From Treponema sp. (lineage in GTDB: Bacteria > Spirochaetota > Spirochaetia > Treponematales > Treponemataceae), in the NCBI GenBank assembly GCA_003447785.1, contig DLYJ01000038.1, positions 1 through 12,932 on the forward strand: DNA of 12,932 nucleotides, written 5' to 3'. Positions 6,998 to 12,932 of the stretch are shown piece by piece (the stretch's first letter is position 1; every line of letters starts with the position of its first letter). Position numbers and translations under genes: made by a program. Below the pieces are notes generated by a model that made no database searches, was not told the origin of the DNA, and saw only the letters and a program-made list of their open reading frames with translations.

Positions 6998-8368
6998 ATG
7001 AATAATCCGATTCAGCTAATGGTAATCGCAATTCTTGCTGTCGGTGTATGTTTTTTAGCCTGGGCAATTATTAAATCTCTCATGCAGCCTAAAAAGCTGG
7101 ATTCAATCGTAAAACTCATCAAACAGGGCAAATACGCTGCCGCCCAGAAAATGGCAAAGGCCATGATTGCAAAAGATCCCCGTGATTATCTTGCACACTA
7201 CTATCTTGGAAAAGCCTATCTTGCAGACAAAAAGAACGAACTTGCACTTATGGAATACAAGGTTGTAAACCAGAACGCAATCTTTGACCAGCAGATTCCC
7301 GAAGTTGAATTCCGAAAGCAGCTTTCACAGCTTTACTTAAAATTCAATCAGGCAGATGACGCATTAAAAGAATTCCTCCTTCTCACAAAACTTGAACCAA
7401 CAAATGCCGAAAACTTCTTCAACTGCGGTAAAATCTACGAACAGAAAGGCCGCACTGAATCAGCCCTGGGTTTTTACCAGAAAGCAATTAAGTTCAACCG
7501 CCGCCACGTTAAGGCACATGCAGCACTGGGACTCCTGCTTTTCCGCTCAAAACAGTTTGTAGAAGCTAAAAAAGAAATCGACCTTGCAATCAGCATGAGT
7601 CCTGAAACTTATTCTTCTTATTACTATCTTGGAAAAATTCTCAAGGAAAACAAGGATTATCCGGGAGCCGTAAACGCTTTTGAAAAAGCCCTCCGTGACC
7701 CTGAGTTCAAACAGAGAGCCCTCCTTGAAAGAGGTTCCTGCTATATGATGGCAAATTCCACAGACAATGCGCTAGTTGAATTTGACCGTGCCGTAAAAGC
7801 ATCAAAAGACGAAAACTCTTCTGAAACACTGTATGCCAGGTACTTCCTTGCAGCCTGCTACGAACGCAACCGCGACATCGACAAGGCTATTGAACAGTGG
7901 CAGATTGTTTACCAGCATAACCATTCATTCCGTGATGTTTCCGCAAAACTCGCCGAATACCGCGATTTGCAGTCAAACGACTCACTTAAAGAGTTTTTGA
8001 CCTGTTCACAGGATGAATTTATTGAAATCTGTAAAAAAGCCGCACTCAGCGGATTCAGCATGGCAGCCCAGACAATTGAATCAAAAAAATGGGGTTGTCT
8101 CATGCTCTGTACCGAACAGAAAAAAGACGACTGGATGAACGTACGCAAACAGATGTTCCTTGTGATTTTTAGCCGTGATACCGATGCAATTGAAGACTCT
8201 GCCATCCGCCAGTTCCTCGATTTAAGCAAGCAGAAAAACTGTTCAAAGGCAATTGTCTGTGCTTCTGCAGGCTTTACAAGTTCTGCATCCGGCTTTGCAG
8301 AAAACCGTCCCATTGAGCTTGTTGGAAAGGAAAAACTGGAAAACATTCTCTCTAAGGCCGGCATCTAA
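6998..8368 (+). CDS. Membrane-anchored TPR protein with degenerate restriction-endonuclease-like C-terminal domain
   Basis: Residues about 5-27 are one hydrophobic membrane segment (IQLMVIAILAVGVCFLAWAI), placing the rest most likely in the cytoplasm as a signal anchor. Residues about 33-330 are TPR units (DYLAHYYLGKAYL, AENFFNCGKIYEQKGR, KAHAALGLLLFRSKQ, YSSYYYLGKILKENKDY, YARYFLAACYERNRD), so the protein is a docking scaffold. Residues about 336-456 differ: WGCLMLC, then FLVIFSRDTDAIEDSAIRQF and AIVCASAGFTSSASGFAENR followed by PIELVGKEKLENIL. This series resembles the end of Mrr-type nuclease domains (central QxK strand, then 'vvTtsgFt..A..fA', then 'iLidg..L'), but the QxK site reads I390-F391-S392, so catalysis is unlikely. 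The domain match is my own recognition and is moderate. The ribosome site is strong. It is the first gene of a three-gene run, 23 bases ahead of the metallophosphoesterase. Confidence 0.85.
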   Translation: MNNPIQLMVIAILAVGVCFLAWAIIKSLMQPKKLDSIVKLIKQGKYAAAQKMAKAMIAKDPRDYLAHYYLGKAYLADKKNELALMEYKVVNQNAIFDQQIPEVEFRKQLSQLYLKFNQADDALKEFLLLTKLEPTNAENFFNCGKIYEQKGRTESALGFYQKAIKFNRRHVKAHAALGLLLFRSKQFVEAKKEIDLAISMSPETYSSYYYLGKILKENKDYPGAVNAFEKALRDPEFKQRALLERGSCYMMANSTDNALVEFDRAVKASKDENSSETLYARYFLAACYERNRDIDKAIEQWQIVYQHNHSFRDVSAKLAEYRDLQSNDSLKEFLTCSQDEFIEICKKAALSGFSMAAQTIESKKWGCLMLCTEQKKDDWMNVRKQMFLVIFSRDTDAIEDSAIRQFLDLSKQKNCSKAIVCASAGFTSSASGFAENRPIELVGKEKLENILSKAGI

Positions 8369-8391
8369 AGTAAATTCAACCGGTTACAAAT

Positions 8392-9138
8392 ATGAAAATT
8401 CTCTGTGTTTCAGATCAAATAGATCCGCTCGTATACAGCAATCTGGCAAAAGAACGCTTTGCTGACATTGATGTTGTTTTATGCGCAGGAGATTTGCCCT
8501 CTGACTATATCGACTTTATCGTTTCAACATTAAATAAACCTGCCTTCTTTATTTTCGGTAACCATAACCTCACCGAATTCAGTTATTACCACAAGGCTCC
8601 AAAAAGACAAAAAGGTTCACACCCGACCTGGGAAAAAGAATACAGCATCTATGACATGAGCGCAAACTTCGGCGCAGTTTACGCAGGATTCAGAAACCTG
8701 CGGGACAAATCAATCAAGGTTTACGATCCCCTTACAAAAAAGACACGCCCACTTTTGATTTCGGGAGTGTCAGGTTCAAGAAGATACAACAAGGGCCTGT
8801 GCCAGTACACCGAACGCCAGATGTCGCTGTACCTTTTAAAGATGGTGCCGGGTCTGATTTACAATAAAATCCGCTACGGCCGCTACCTGGACATTTTTCT
8901 GGCCCATGCAAGTCCGCGGCACATTCACGACAAGGAAGATCCGTGCCACAAGGGCTTTAAGTGTTTTAACAGATTCATTCAAATATTTACACCAGAATAT
9001 TTTATCCACGGCCACATTCATCTGTATGACGCAAATGCAACACGCATAACGGAAGTACGGACAAAATCTGGCACAACAACTGTAGTAAATGCCTACAGCC
9101 ACTATATTCTAGAATTATACGGAGACTCTAATGCTTGA
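8392..9138 (+). CDS. Calcineurin-like metallophosphoesterase
   Basis: A 248-residue cytoplasmic protein without signal peptide, built as a binuclear-metal phosphoesterase of the calcineurin superfamily. Visible motifs in order: SDQID (D8), AGDLPSDY (D34), GNHN (N57, H58), ISGVSGS in the middle, LAHASP (H172) and IHGHIHLY (H206, H208). The first motif, normally DxH, has Ile at position 10, with D11 as a possible substitute ligand; the third motif ends in Asn rather than the frequent Asp or Glu. The substrate (nucleotide, phosphoprotein, other phosphoester) cannot be told from sequence. No Shine-Dalgarno sequence is evident in the 23-base gap before its ATG, suggesting dependence on upstream translation. 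Its TGA overlaps the start of the next gene by 8 bases, so those two are coupled. Confidence 0.88.
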   Translation: MKILCVSDQIDPLVYSNLAKERFADIDVVLCAGDLPSDYIDFIVSTLNKPAFFIFGNHNLTEFSYYHKAPKRQKGSHPTWEKEYSIYDMSANFGAVYAGFRNLRDKSIKVYDPLTKKTRPLLISGVSGSRRYNKGLCQYTERQMSLYLLKMVPGLIYNKIRYGRYLDIFLAHASPRHIHDKEDPCHKGFKCFNRFIQIFTPEYFIHGHIHLYDANATRITEVRTKSGTTTVVNAYSHYILELYGDSNA

Positions 9139-10072
9139 TACACTTCAGTCCTCTGAAACAAATGAAGATTTTGCAAAAGCAAGAAACAAGGCTCTCTTTA
9201 ACGAAATTCAGCACTTTCTGAATCCGGATGAAGCGACCCTTATTTCTTTTTCTGATATAAAAAAACTTCTCCACCCAAATGATGAATCATACATGGGAAT
9301 GCAGACCGTTCCGGTCAAACTCATCGTGGGAAGCGAGTCCCGTTACCAGGATTTTGACAACCGCTTCTTCCCCAAGCGAATGCACCTAAAGGCACGCTGG
9401 GAACACATCGACATGGCTCACATCCAGGATATAAACCTTCCGCCGATTACGCTTTATGAACTTGGCGGCGTTTACTTTGTGCGGGACGGAAACCACAGGG
9501 TTTCGGTTGCAAAAGCCAAGGGTGTTGAATTCATCGATGCAGAAGTAGTAAGCCTCAAAAGCGAAATCAAATTGAATCCAACGGACTCCCTCCAGAAAAT
9601 GACAAAGCACGTAATCGATTACGAAAAGCGCGTCTTTTACGGGGAAACAGGCTTTGGAGATATTACGGATTACTGGGTTCTGGACTTTTCTGTTCCGGGA
9701 CAGTACGACGTAATTTACAACCACATTCTGACCCACAAATATTACATCAACATGAACCAGACAACAGAAATACCCATGGACAAGGCAATCCTTTCCTGGT
9801 ACAGAACAGTTTACCGTCCGGTAATTGCCGTAATCGACAAGCACAGGACAATGAAGTACTTTCCGGGCCGTACAAAAAGTGACATCTATGTTTACATCAT
9901 CAAGTACTGGGACGAAATCAAGACAAAATTCGGGGACGGATACTCCCTGGACAGCGCGGCAGACTCGTTTACCCTCAAATTCGGGACAAGCCTGCGAAGA
10001 AGGATTCTGAACAAAATCAAGAAAATCATTATGAAAAAGGAGATTGAAAGTTCAAACCTTCCTAAACTCTAA
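9131..10072 (+). CDS. ParB/sulfiredoxin-like domain protein of unknown function
   Basis: A 313-residue protein. Residues about 95-145 contain the ParB/Srx-type core: PPITLYELGGVYFVRDGNHR (D119, G120, N121, H122, R123), then VSVAKAKGVEFIDAEVV. In this superfamily the equivalent GxxR loop binds a nucleoside triphosphate (CTP in ParB, ATP in sulfiredoxin). No helix-turn-helix or DNA-binding spacer of true ParB follows. Instead residues about 195-275 form a second conserved-looking block (YNHILTHKYYINMN, LSWYRTVYRPVIAVID, FPGRTKSDIYVYIIKYWDEI), which reminds me of DUF4032-like proteins; I am not certain of that name. The C-terminus is basic (LRRRILNKIKKIIMKK), possibly for nucleic-acid or membrane contact. 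GGAGA 7 bases before the ATG supports this start, inside the end of the metallophosphoesterase gene. Function unknown; not a chromosome-partition ParB by context. Confidence 0.8.
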   Translation: MLDTLQSSETNEDFAKARNKALFNEIQHFLNPDEATLISFSDIKKLLHPNDESYMGMQTVPVKLIVGSESRYQDFDNRFFPKRMHLKARWEHIDMAHIQDINLPPITLYELGGVYFVRDGNHRVSVAKAKGVEFIDAEVVSLKSEIKLNPTDSLQKMTKHVIDYEKRVFYGETGFGDITDYWVLDFSVPGQYDVIYNHILTHKYYINMNQTTEIPMDKAILSWYRTVYRPVIAVIDKHRTMKYFPGRTKSDIYVYIIKYWDEIKTKFGDGYSLDSAADSFTLKFGTSLRRRILNKIKKIIMKKEIESSNLPKL

Positions 10073-10073
10073 C

Positions 10074-10102
10074 TTGACGGCAAAAAACTTCAATGATAGA
10101 AT
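10074..10102 (+). promoter_or_regulatory. Sigma-70-type promoter for the partner-switch operon
   Basis: TTGACG (10074-10079) and TAGAAT (10097-10102) are exactly 17 bases apart, starting two bases after the stop of the preceding gene. The predicted leader is about 75 bases, AT-rich, with only a weak 4-base inverted repeat (CGGT ... ACCG), which I do not count as a regulator. No terminator precedes it, so read-through from the upstream operon is possible. Confidence 0.6.
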
Positions 10103-10173
10103 TAAATTTATAGTTTAAAAAGTAGAACGGTCTGTATAAACCGGATAAATCTAAACAAAATTATTTAAAATAC

Positions 10174-10187
10174 GGAGAACAAAGTTG
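10174..10187 (+). promoter_or_regulatory. Ribosome binding site that decides a TTG start
   Basis: GGAGA at 10174-10178 lies 6 bases before TTG at 10185. The nearest downstream ATG (10198) is out of frame, and the hydrophobic N-terminal segment begins directly after the TTG, so TTG is the best start for the phosphatase gene. Confidence 0.75.
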
Positions 10188-11834
10188 TTCAGTTCAGATG
10201 CAGTAGCTTATATTCCTCTCTTTGGTGTAGCAATTGTATGTGCAGCGCTTTTTGTACTGCTGGGCATTATTAAGACAAGAAAAACTGCAAAGGTTACTTC
10301 CCTTATTTTTCTCTCACTTTTAGTTTTAATTACAGGTTGTGTTTACACTGCCCTGCATCCGGGAATGATGCGCTTTGTACTTCTTCTTTTACTCGCATCA
10401 GTAATAGTCCTTCCTTATGTAATCATGCTCGCTTTTGGTAAACCAAAAGAAGAACAGTCATATATTCCTGTTACCGAAGAAATCAAAAAACCGGAAGTTG
10501 TAATCGAAGACATTAAACCGGACCAGGTAAGCCTTCTGGAAAAAGGTGCAGAATTCAACACTCTTGCAGCAAACGGATTCGGCAAAAAGGACGGACTTCA
10601 GACACTTCTTGACACAATCAACAAAACCTGTGTTGAAGTTGCAAAGGCTGACGGCGGCGCAATTCTGATGGTTGACGACTTTGAAGATTCAATCAACGTA
10701 AAGTCATTTACAGGAGACTTTCCTCCGCCATACGAACTTCCGGCAGAAATGCCCCACAAACCCCTTCGTGTATCAACAAGCTTTAAATTTGCAAGTTTCC
10801 CTCTGCGCGACAATATTTTTGGCGAAATCGCAAGTTCGGGAAAGGCAGAAATCATAAACGATCCAAAATCAGACAGCCGTATTTTTGAAAACGGTCCGGA
10901 ACCGTTCCTCAAGCTGGGCAGGTTTATTTTTGTTCCAATCCACCTCAAGGGAAAGGGAACCGTAATCGGTCTTATTGCCCTTTCAAGAAATCCGGATAAC
11001 GGAGAATTTACACAGAAAGAATTTGACTGGATTTTAACATTGACCGACTTTGCTGAATCTGCATTAAAATCAATGACATCTTTCCAGGAATATAAAGAAA
11101 AACAGGAACTCACAAAGGAAAGTGACATCGCAACAGGTCTGCAGAACCTTCTGCTTCCTAAAAAACTTCCTCCTTTGCAGAAAGTACAGTTCGGAGCCAT
11201 GACAGAACACACTGAAGGTGTATGCTCGGATACATACGATGTAATTCCGGCACGCTCCGACAGAATCTCCTTTGTCCTTATGGATGTTGCCGGAAAGGGA
11301 ACTAATTCGGTTCTTGTTATGTCCATGATCCGCGCCATGTTCCGTCTGGTTGTAAACACAACCCAGTCTGCCGGCACAATCTTAAGCTGGGCAAACCGGG
11401 GAATCTGCGGCGAAATCAACTTTGAACACTTTGCTTCCGCTTCACTGATTAACTACAATCCGGTAGCAAAACAGATTCAGTTTGCCACCGCAGGAACTAC
11501 ACCTGTACTGCTTTATTCGGCTGCAAAAGGCAATATTGAGCGAAAATCCATCTCTTGCGAGCCAATTGGTGTAGAAAAAACAACAACTTATAAAGATATT
11601 CAGTTTACAGTTTCGCCAGGTGATATTATAATTACATATAGTGATGGGGTGGTAGAAGCATTAAACGCAGAAGGAAAGCAGTATTCCCTCGAGCGTCTAT
11701 CTAATCTTATCAAGACAAACAGTAAAATGAGCGGTAAAGATATTGCCGCTTTAGTTAAAACAGATATTAAGAAGTTTATCGGTTCTGAGGCGCTGCACGA
11801 CGACCAGACTCTTCTTGTACTTAAAATTCAGTAG
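10185..11834 (+). CDS. Membrane GAF-PP2C serine phosphatase (RsbU/SpoIIE type)
   Basis: Removes phosphate from a STAS-domain antagonist in a partner-switch pathway. Three membrane segments (about 7-29, 36-57, 62-84) anchor it; a charged stretch leads to a GAF sensor domain (about 125-295, with KADGGAILMVDDF and RFIFVPIHLKGKGTVIGLIA). A short helical linker (QEYKEKQELTKESDIATGLQ) and the typical LLLPKKLPPLQ join it to the SpoIIE-type PP2C domain (about 325-549). Metal-binding acids are visible: D349 in CSDTYDV, D367 in MDVAGKGT, D487 in SDGVVEA and D539/D540 in DDQTLLVLK. The usual GGD of the first motif reads CSD here. The likely signal is sensed by the membrane part or GAF pocket; the ligand is unknown. 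The probable substrate is the STAS protein encoded 20 bases downstream. It starts with TTG, which may keep expression low. Confidence 0.9.
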   Translation: MFSSDAVAYIPLFGVAIVCAALFVLLGIIKTRKTAKVTSLIFLSLLVLITGCVYTALHPGMMRFVLLLLLASVIVLPYVIMLAFGKPKEEQSYIPVTEEIKKPEVVIEDIKPDQVSLLEKGAEFNTLAANGFGKKDGLQTLLDTINKTCVEVAKADGGAILMVDDFEDSINVKSFTGDFPPPYELPAEMPHKPLRVSTSFKFASFPLRDNIFGEIASSGKAEIINDPKSDSRIFENGPEPFLKLGRFIFVPIHLKGKGTVIGLIALSRNPDNGEFTQKEFDWILTLTDFAESALKSMTSFQEYKEKQELTKESDIATGLQNLLLPKKLPPLQKVQFGAMTEHTEGVCSDTYDVIPARSDRISFVLMDVAGKGTNSVLVMSMIRAMFRLVVNTTQSAGTILSWANRGICGEINFEHFASASLINYNPVAKQIQFATAGTTPVLLYSAAKGNIERKSISCEPIGVEKTTTYKDIQFTVSPGDIIITYSDGVVEALNAEGKQYSLERLSNLIKTNSKMSGKDIAALVKTDIKKFIGSEALHDDQTLLVLKIQ

Positions 11835-11854
11835 ATAATAAAAGGAGTTTTTTT

Positions 11855-12193
11855 ATGGAACTGAAGATTCGTAAAAATGGAGAAGTTTACATCATTGACG
11901 TTAATGGTGAAATGGACCTGTACAATTCTTATAAACTAAAGGAACTCGTAATGAAAATGCTCGAAAAGAACGTTAAGAGCTTTATAATCAACCTTGAAGA
12001 AGTTGATTATATCGACTCGTCAGGAATCGGTGCATTGATTTACATCTGTTCAACCATCAAAAAGATGAATCTCAAACTTGCTATCTCAAACATTCACGGT
12101 TCAGTAAAAAAAGTTATTGAACTTACAAAACTCATGGGCTACTTCCCTATTGCAAACAGCATTGAAGAAGCTTTGCTCATGATTAACGAATAA
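11855..12193 (+). CDS. STAS-domain anti-anti-sigma factor-type protein (RsbV/SpoIIAA-like)
   Basis: The switch protein of the partner-switch module. The whole 112-residue chain is one STAS domain: strands MELKIRKNGEVYIIDVNGEM, then VKSFIINLEEVDYIDSSGIG and a C-terminal helix (SIEEALLMI). The conserved phosphorylation site is DSSGIG; by analogy with SpoIIAA the second serine, S56, is the residue phosphorylated by the cognate kinase and dephosphorylated by the PP2C protein upstream. The unphosphorylated form should bind the kinase. An excellent ribosome site, AAAGGAG at 11841-11847, precedes the ATG by 7 bases, so it is probably made in greater amount than the TTG-started phosphatase. Length and motifs are normal for the family. 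Confidence 0.95.
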   Translation: MELKIRKNGEVYIIDVNGEMDLYNSYKLKELVMKMLEKNVKSFIINLEEVDYIDSSGIGALIYICSTIKKMNLKLAISNIHGSVKKVIELTKLMGYFPIANSIEEALLMINE

Positions 12194-12214
12194 AAATAAG
12201 GCAGAGGGAAAAAA

Positions 12215-12763
12215 ATGGACGAATACAAAGAATTGCGCTCGGACGACAATGATCCGTTGTTCGACACTACCAACATGCTTTATAAAGAGTTTCCGTCAGA
12301 TTTCAGACAGATCCGCTACTTTACATTGCTGATTGTGCAGTCTGCACCGCTTGAAATCAAGGAAATCAACCTTCTTGAACAGCAGATTTCAGAGGTTATC
12401 AAAAACGCTGTAAAACACGGTAACAACTGCGATATTAACAAAAAGGTTAAGGTATGGTATTCATTCTCTCCTAACCACGCACATATCATCGTAAAAGATG
12501 AAGGTGAAGGATTTAAAGATCTGGAAAAATGGAATGAATTCAACAAAAAACGTATCGAATGTCTCCACAACGGAAACTTTGAAGAACTTGCAAAATACGT
12601 TTCATTCCGTACAAAGCGCTCAGACGATCAGGACGGTGGTAACGCACTCTTCGCAGCCCTCGAATACTGGGACGGCGGTTATGTTTACAACGGTAAACGC
12701 AACGGCGTTGCAATGCTCAAAAAGTTCCAGAAAAAACACCAGGGTGTTTCAGTAGATAACTAA
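12215..12763 (+). CDS. RsbW-like HATPase serine kinase / anti-sigma-type protein
   Basis: ATP-binding GHKL protein expected to phosphorylate the STAS protein and to hold an output partner. The N-terminal FPSDFRQIRYFTLLI stretch and the N-box EVIKNAVKHGNN (E60 general base, N64 magnesium ligand) are typical of RsbW/SpoIIAB. The G1 box is VKDEGEGF (D95, G97, G99). A stretch of about 40 residues (100-140, WNEFNKKRIECLHNGN and KYVSFRTKRSDDQ) follows before a degenerate G2 region, DGGNALFAALEYWD; this lid is longer than in short RsbW proteins. At 182 residues it is larger than the roughly 140-160 usual for the family. The ribosome site AGAGGG at 12203-12208 is good. It is the last gene of its operon, followed directly by a terminator. 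No sigma factor gene is next to it, so its output partner is unknown. Confidence 0.87.
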   Translation: MDEYKELRSDDNDPLFDTTNMLYKEFPSDFRQIRYFTLLIVQSAPLEIKEINLLEQQISEVIKNAVKHGNNCDINKKVKVWYSFSPNHAHIIVKDEGEGFKDLEKWNEFNKKRIECLHNGNFEELAKYVSFRTKRSDDQDGGNALFAALEYWDGGYVYNGKRNGVAMLKKFQKKHQGVSVDN

Positions 12764-12770
12764 AACAACA

Positions 12771-12796
12771 AGGCTGTCCAACGGACAGCTTTTTTG
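12771..12796 (+). terminator. Intrinsic terminator of the partner-switch operon
   Basis: GCTGTCC (12773-12779) and GGACAGC (12783-12789) form a 7-base stem with an AAC loop, followed by TTTTTT and, after one G, more T residues. It lies 9 bases after the stop of the kinase gene. On the opposite strand no comparable T tract follows, so it acts mainly in the plus direction. Confidence 0.92.
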
Positions 12797-12804
12797 TTTT
12801 TAAA

Positions 12805-12833
12805 ACACAATATGTAAACGGGAAGGATCGCAA
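12805..12833 (+). repeat. 29-base imperfect direct repeat, copy 1
   Basis: Begins ACACAATATG, continues with AAACGGGAAGGA after one variable base, and ends GCAA. It matches copy 2 at 26 of 29 positions (differences at position 11 and at the two bases before GCAA). The starts of the two copies are 99 bases apart, a multiple of three. Confidence 0.85.
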
Positions 12834-12903
12834 GCGACTGCTGCATTTGAACTATTTAAACAAAAGTTGATTGAACAAATGTCGGGGGTGCTTAAGCAAA
12901 AAG

Positions 12904-12932
12904 ACACAATATGGAAACGGGAAGGAAAGCAA
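12904..12932 (+). repeat. 29-base imperfect direct repeat, copy 2 (at window edge)
   Basis: Same 29-base unit as copy 1 at 12805, reading ACACAATATGGAAACGGGAA and onwards, ending exactly at the last base of the window. Further copies may lie beyond the edge; only two are visible here. Confidence 0.85.

Larger units (their letters stand above)
12804..12932 (+). other. Possible fragment of a repetitive coding sequence running off the window
   Basis: One plus-strand frame is open for all 43 codons from just after a TAA at 12801-12803 to the window end. It reads TICKREGSQATAAFELFKQK, then LIEQMSGVLKQKD, and then repeats TIWKREGKQ, so the DNA repeat is also an in-frame protein repeat with a 33-residue period. 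The composition (Lys, Glu, Gln, Leu) suggests an amphipathic helix. There is no good start codon: the first ATG in frame is at 12879 and lacks a ribosome site. It may be a decayed copy of a repetitive gene, the edge of a longer gene with an unusual start, or chance. I do not recognise the sequence. Confidence 0.3.

Noticed and set aside
7909..8364. Minus-strand open frame (151 codons) opposite the 3' end of the TPR gene.
   Set aside because: Composition is Ser/Phe/Cys-rich, and the plus-strand frame has clear TPR and C-terminal domain structure there.
9386..9844. Minus-strand open frame (152 codons) opposite the ParB-like gene.
   Set aside because: Antisense to a coherent protein, rich in Val, Cys and Phe, with no ribosome site or recognisable motif.
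10109..10184. Riboswitch or attenuator in the leader of the phosphatase gene.
   Set aside because: Only a 4-base inverted repeat (CGGT ... ACCG) is visible in an AT-rich leader; no terminator stem or known riboswitch core.
10598..11419. Long minus-strand open frame (273 codons) opposite the PP2C gene.
   Set aside because: It lies wholly antisense to well-supported GAF and PP2C domains, shows no domain of its own and has Ser/Arg-rich composition typical of a codon-bias shadow.
12805..12932. Start of a CRISPR array (29-base repeats).
   Set aside because: The two copies differ at three positions and are separated by 70 bases, about twice a normal spacer, with no third copy in between. An in-frame protein repeat explains the spacing better.
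12800..12932. Minus-strand coding frame across the edge repeat, ending with TAA at 12800-12802.
   Set aside because: It is open, but its translation is rich in Cys, Ser and Phe, typical of the antisense of a Lys/Glu/Gln-rich frame; the plus-strand frame looks more protein-like.

Overview
The window looks like chromosomal DNA of a spirochaete, most likely Treponema or a close relative. The clues are a protein resembling the spirochaete-restricted 'spiro-SPASM' family, a periplasmic protein joining TPR, FlgD-like and OmpA domains, a heavily TPR-based envelope gene set, and a GAF/PP2C - STAS - HATPase partner-switch operon with no adjacent sigma factor. This assignment is an inference from protein character; no rRNA or other phylogenetic marker is present. 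I see no tRNA, rRNA, CRISPR array or intact insertion sequence.

Layout. (1) Bases 1-1270, minus strand: 5' part of a radical-SAM-like gene with a nucleotidyltransferase-like N-terminus, whose three cluster cysteines are replaced; its 3' end is outside the window. (2) 1334-4765, plus strand: xseA-xseB-mutL, a compact DNA-repair operon (both subunits of exonuclease VII plus an endonuclease-type MutL). (3) 4775-6883, minus strand, convergent with mutL: secreted TPR/FlgD-like/OmpA protein. (4) 6998-10072, plus strand: membrane-anchored TPR protein with a degenerate nuclease-like C-terminus, calcineurin-type metallophosphoesterase, and ParB/Srx-like protein, apparently co-transcribed from a good sigma-70-type promoter. 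(5) 10185-12763, plus strand: membrane-bound GAF-PP2C phosphatase (TTG start), STAS anti-anti-sigma-type protein and RsbW-like kinase, with its own promoter and a clear intrinsic terminator at 12771-12796. (6) 12797-12932: a 29-base imperfect direct repeat with a 99-base period, cut off by the window end.

How the genes work together. Exonuclease VII trims single-stranded DNA and MutL coordinates or nicks in mismatch repair, so block 2 reads as one repair unit. Block 5 is a classical partner switch: the membrane phosphatase should dephosphorylate the STAS protein, which then sequesters the kinase; what the kinase releases is not encoded here. Block 4 has no assignable pathway. Four proteins carry substitutions at positions that are normally diagnostic (radical-SAM cysteines, OmpA aspartate, nuclease QxK, metallophosphoesterase DxH), and these are the most rewarding places to look further, together with the edge repeat.
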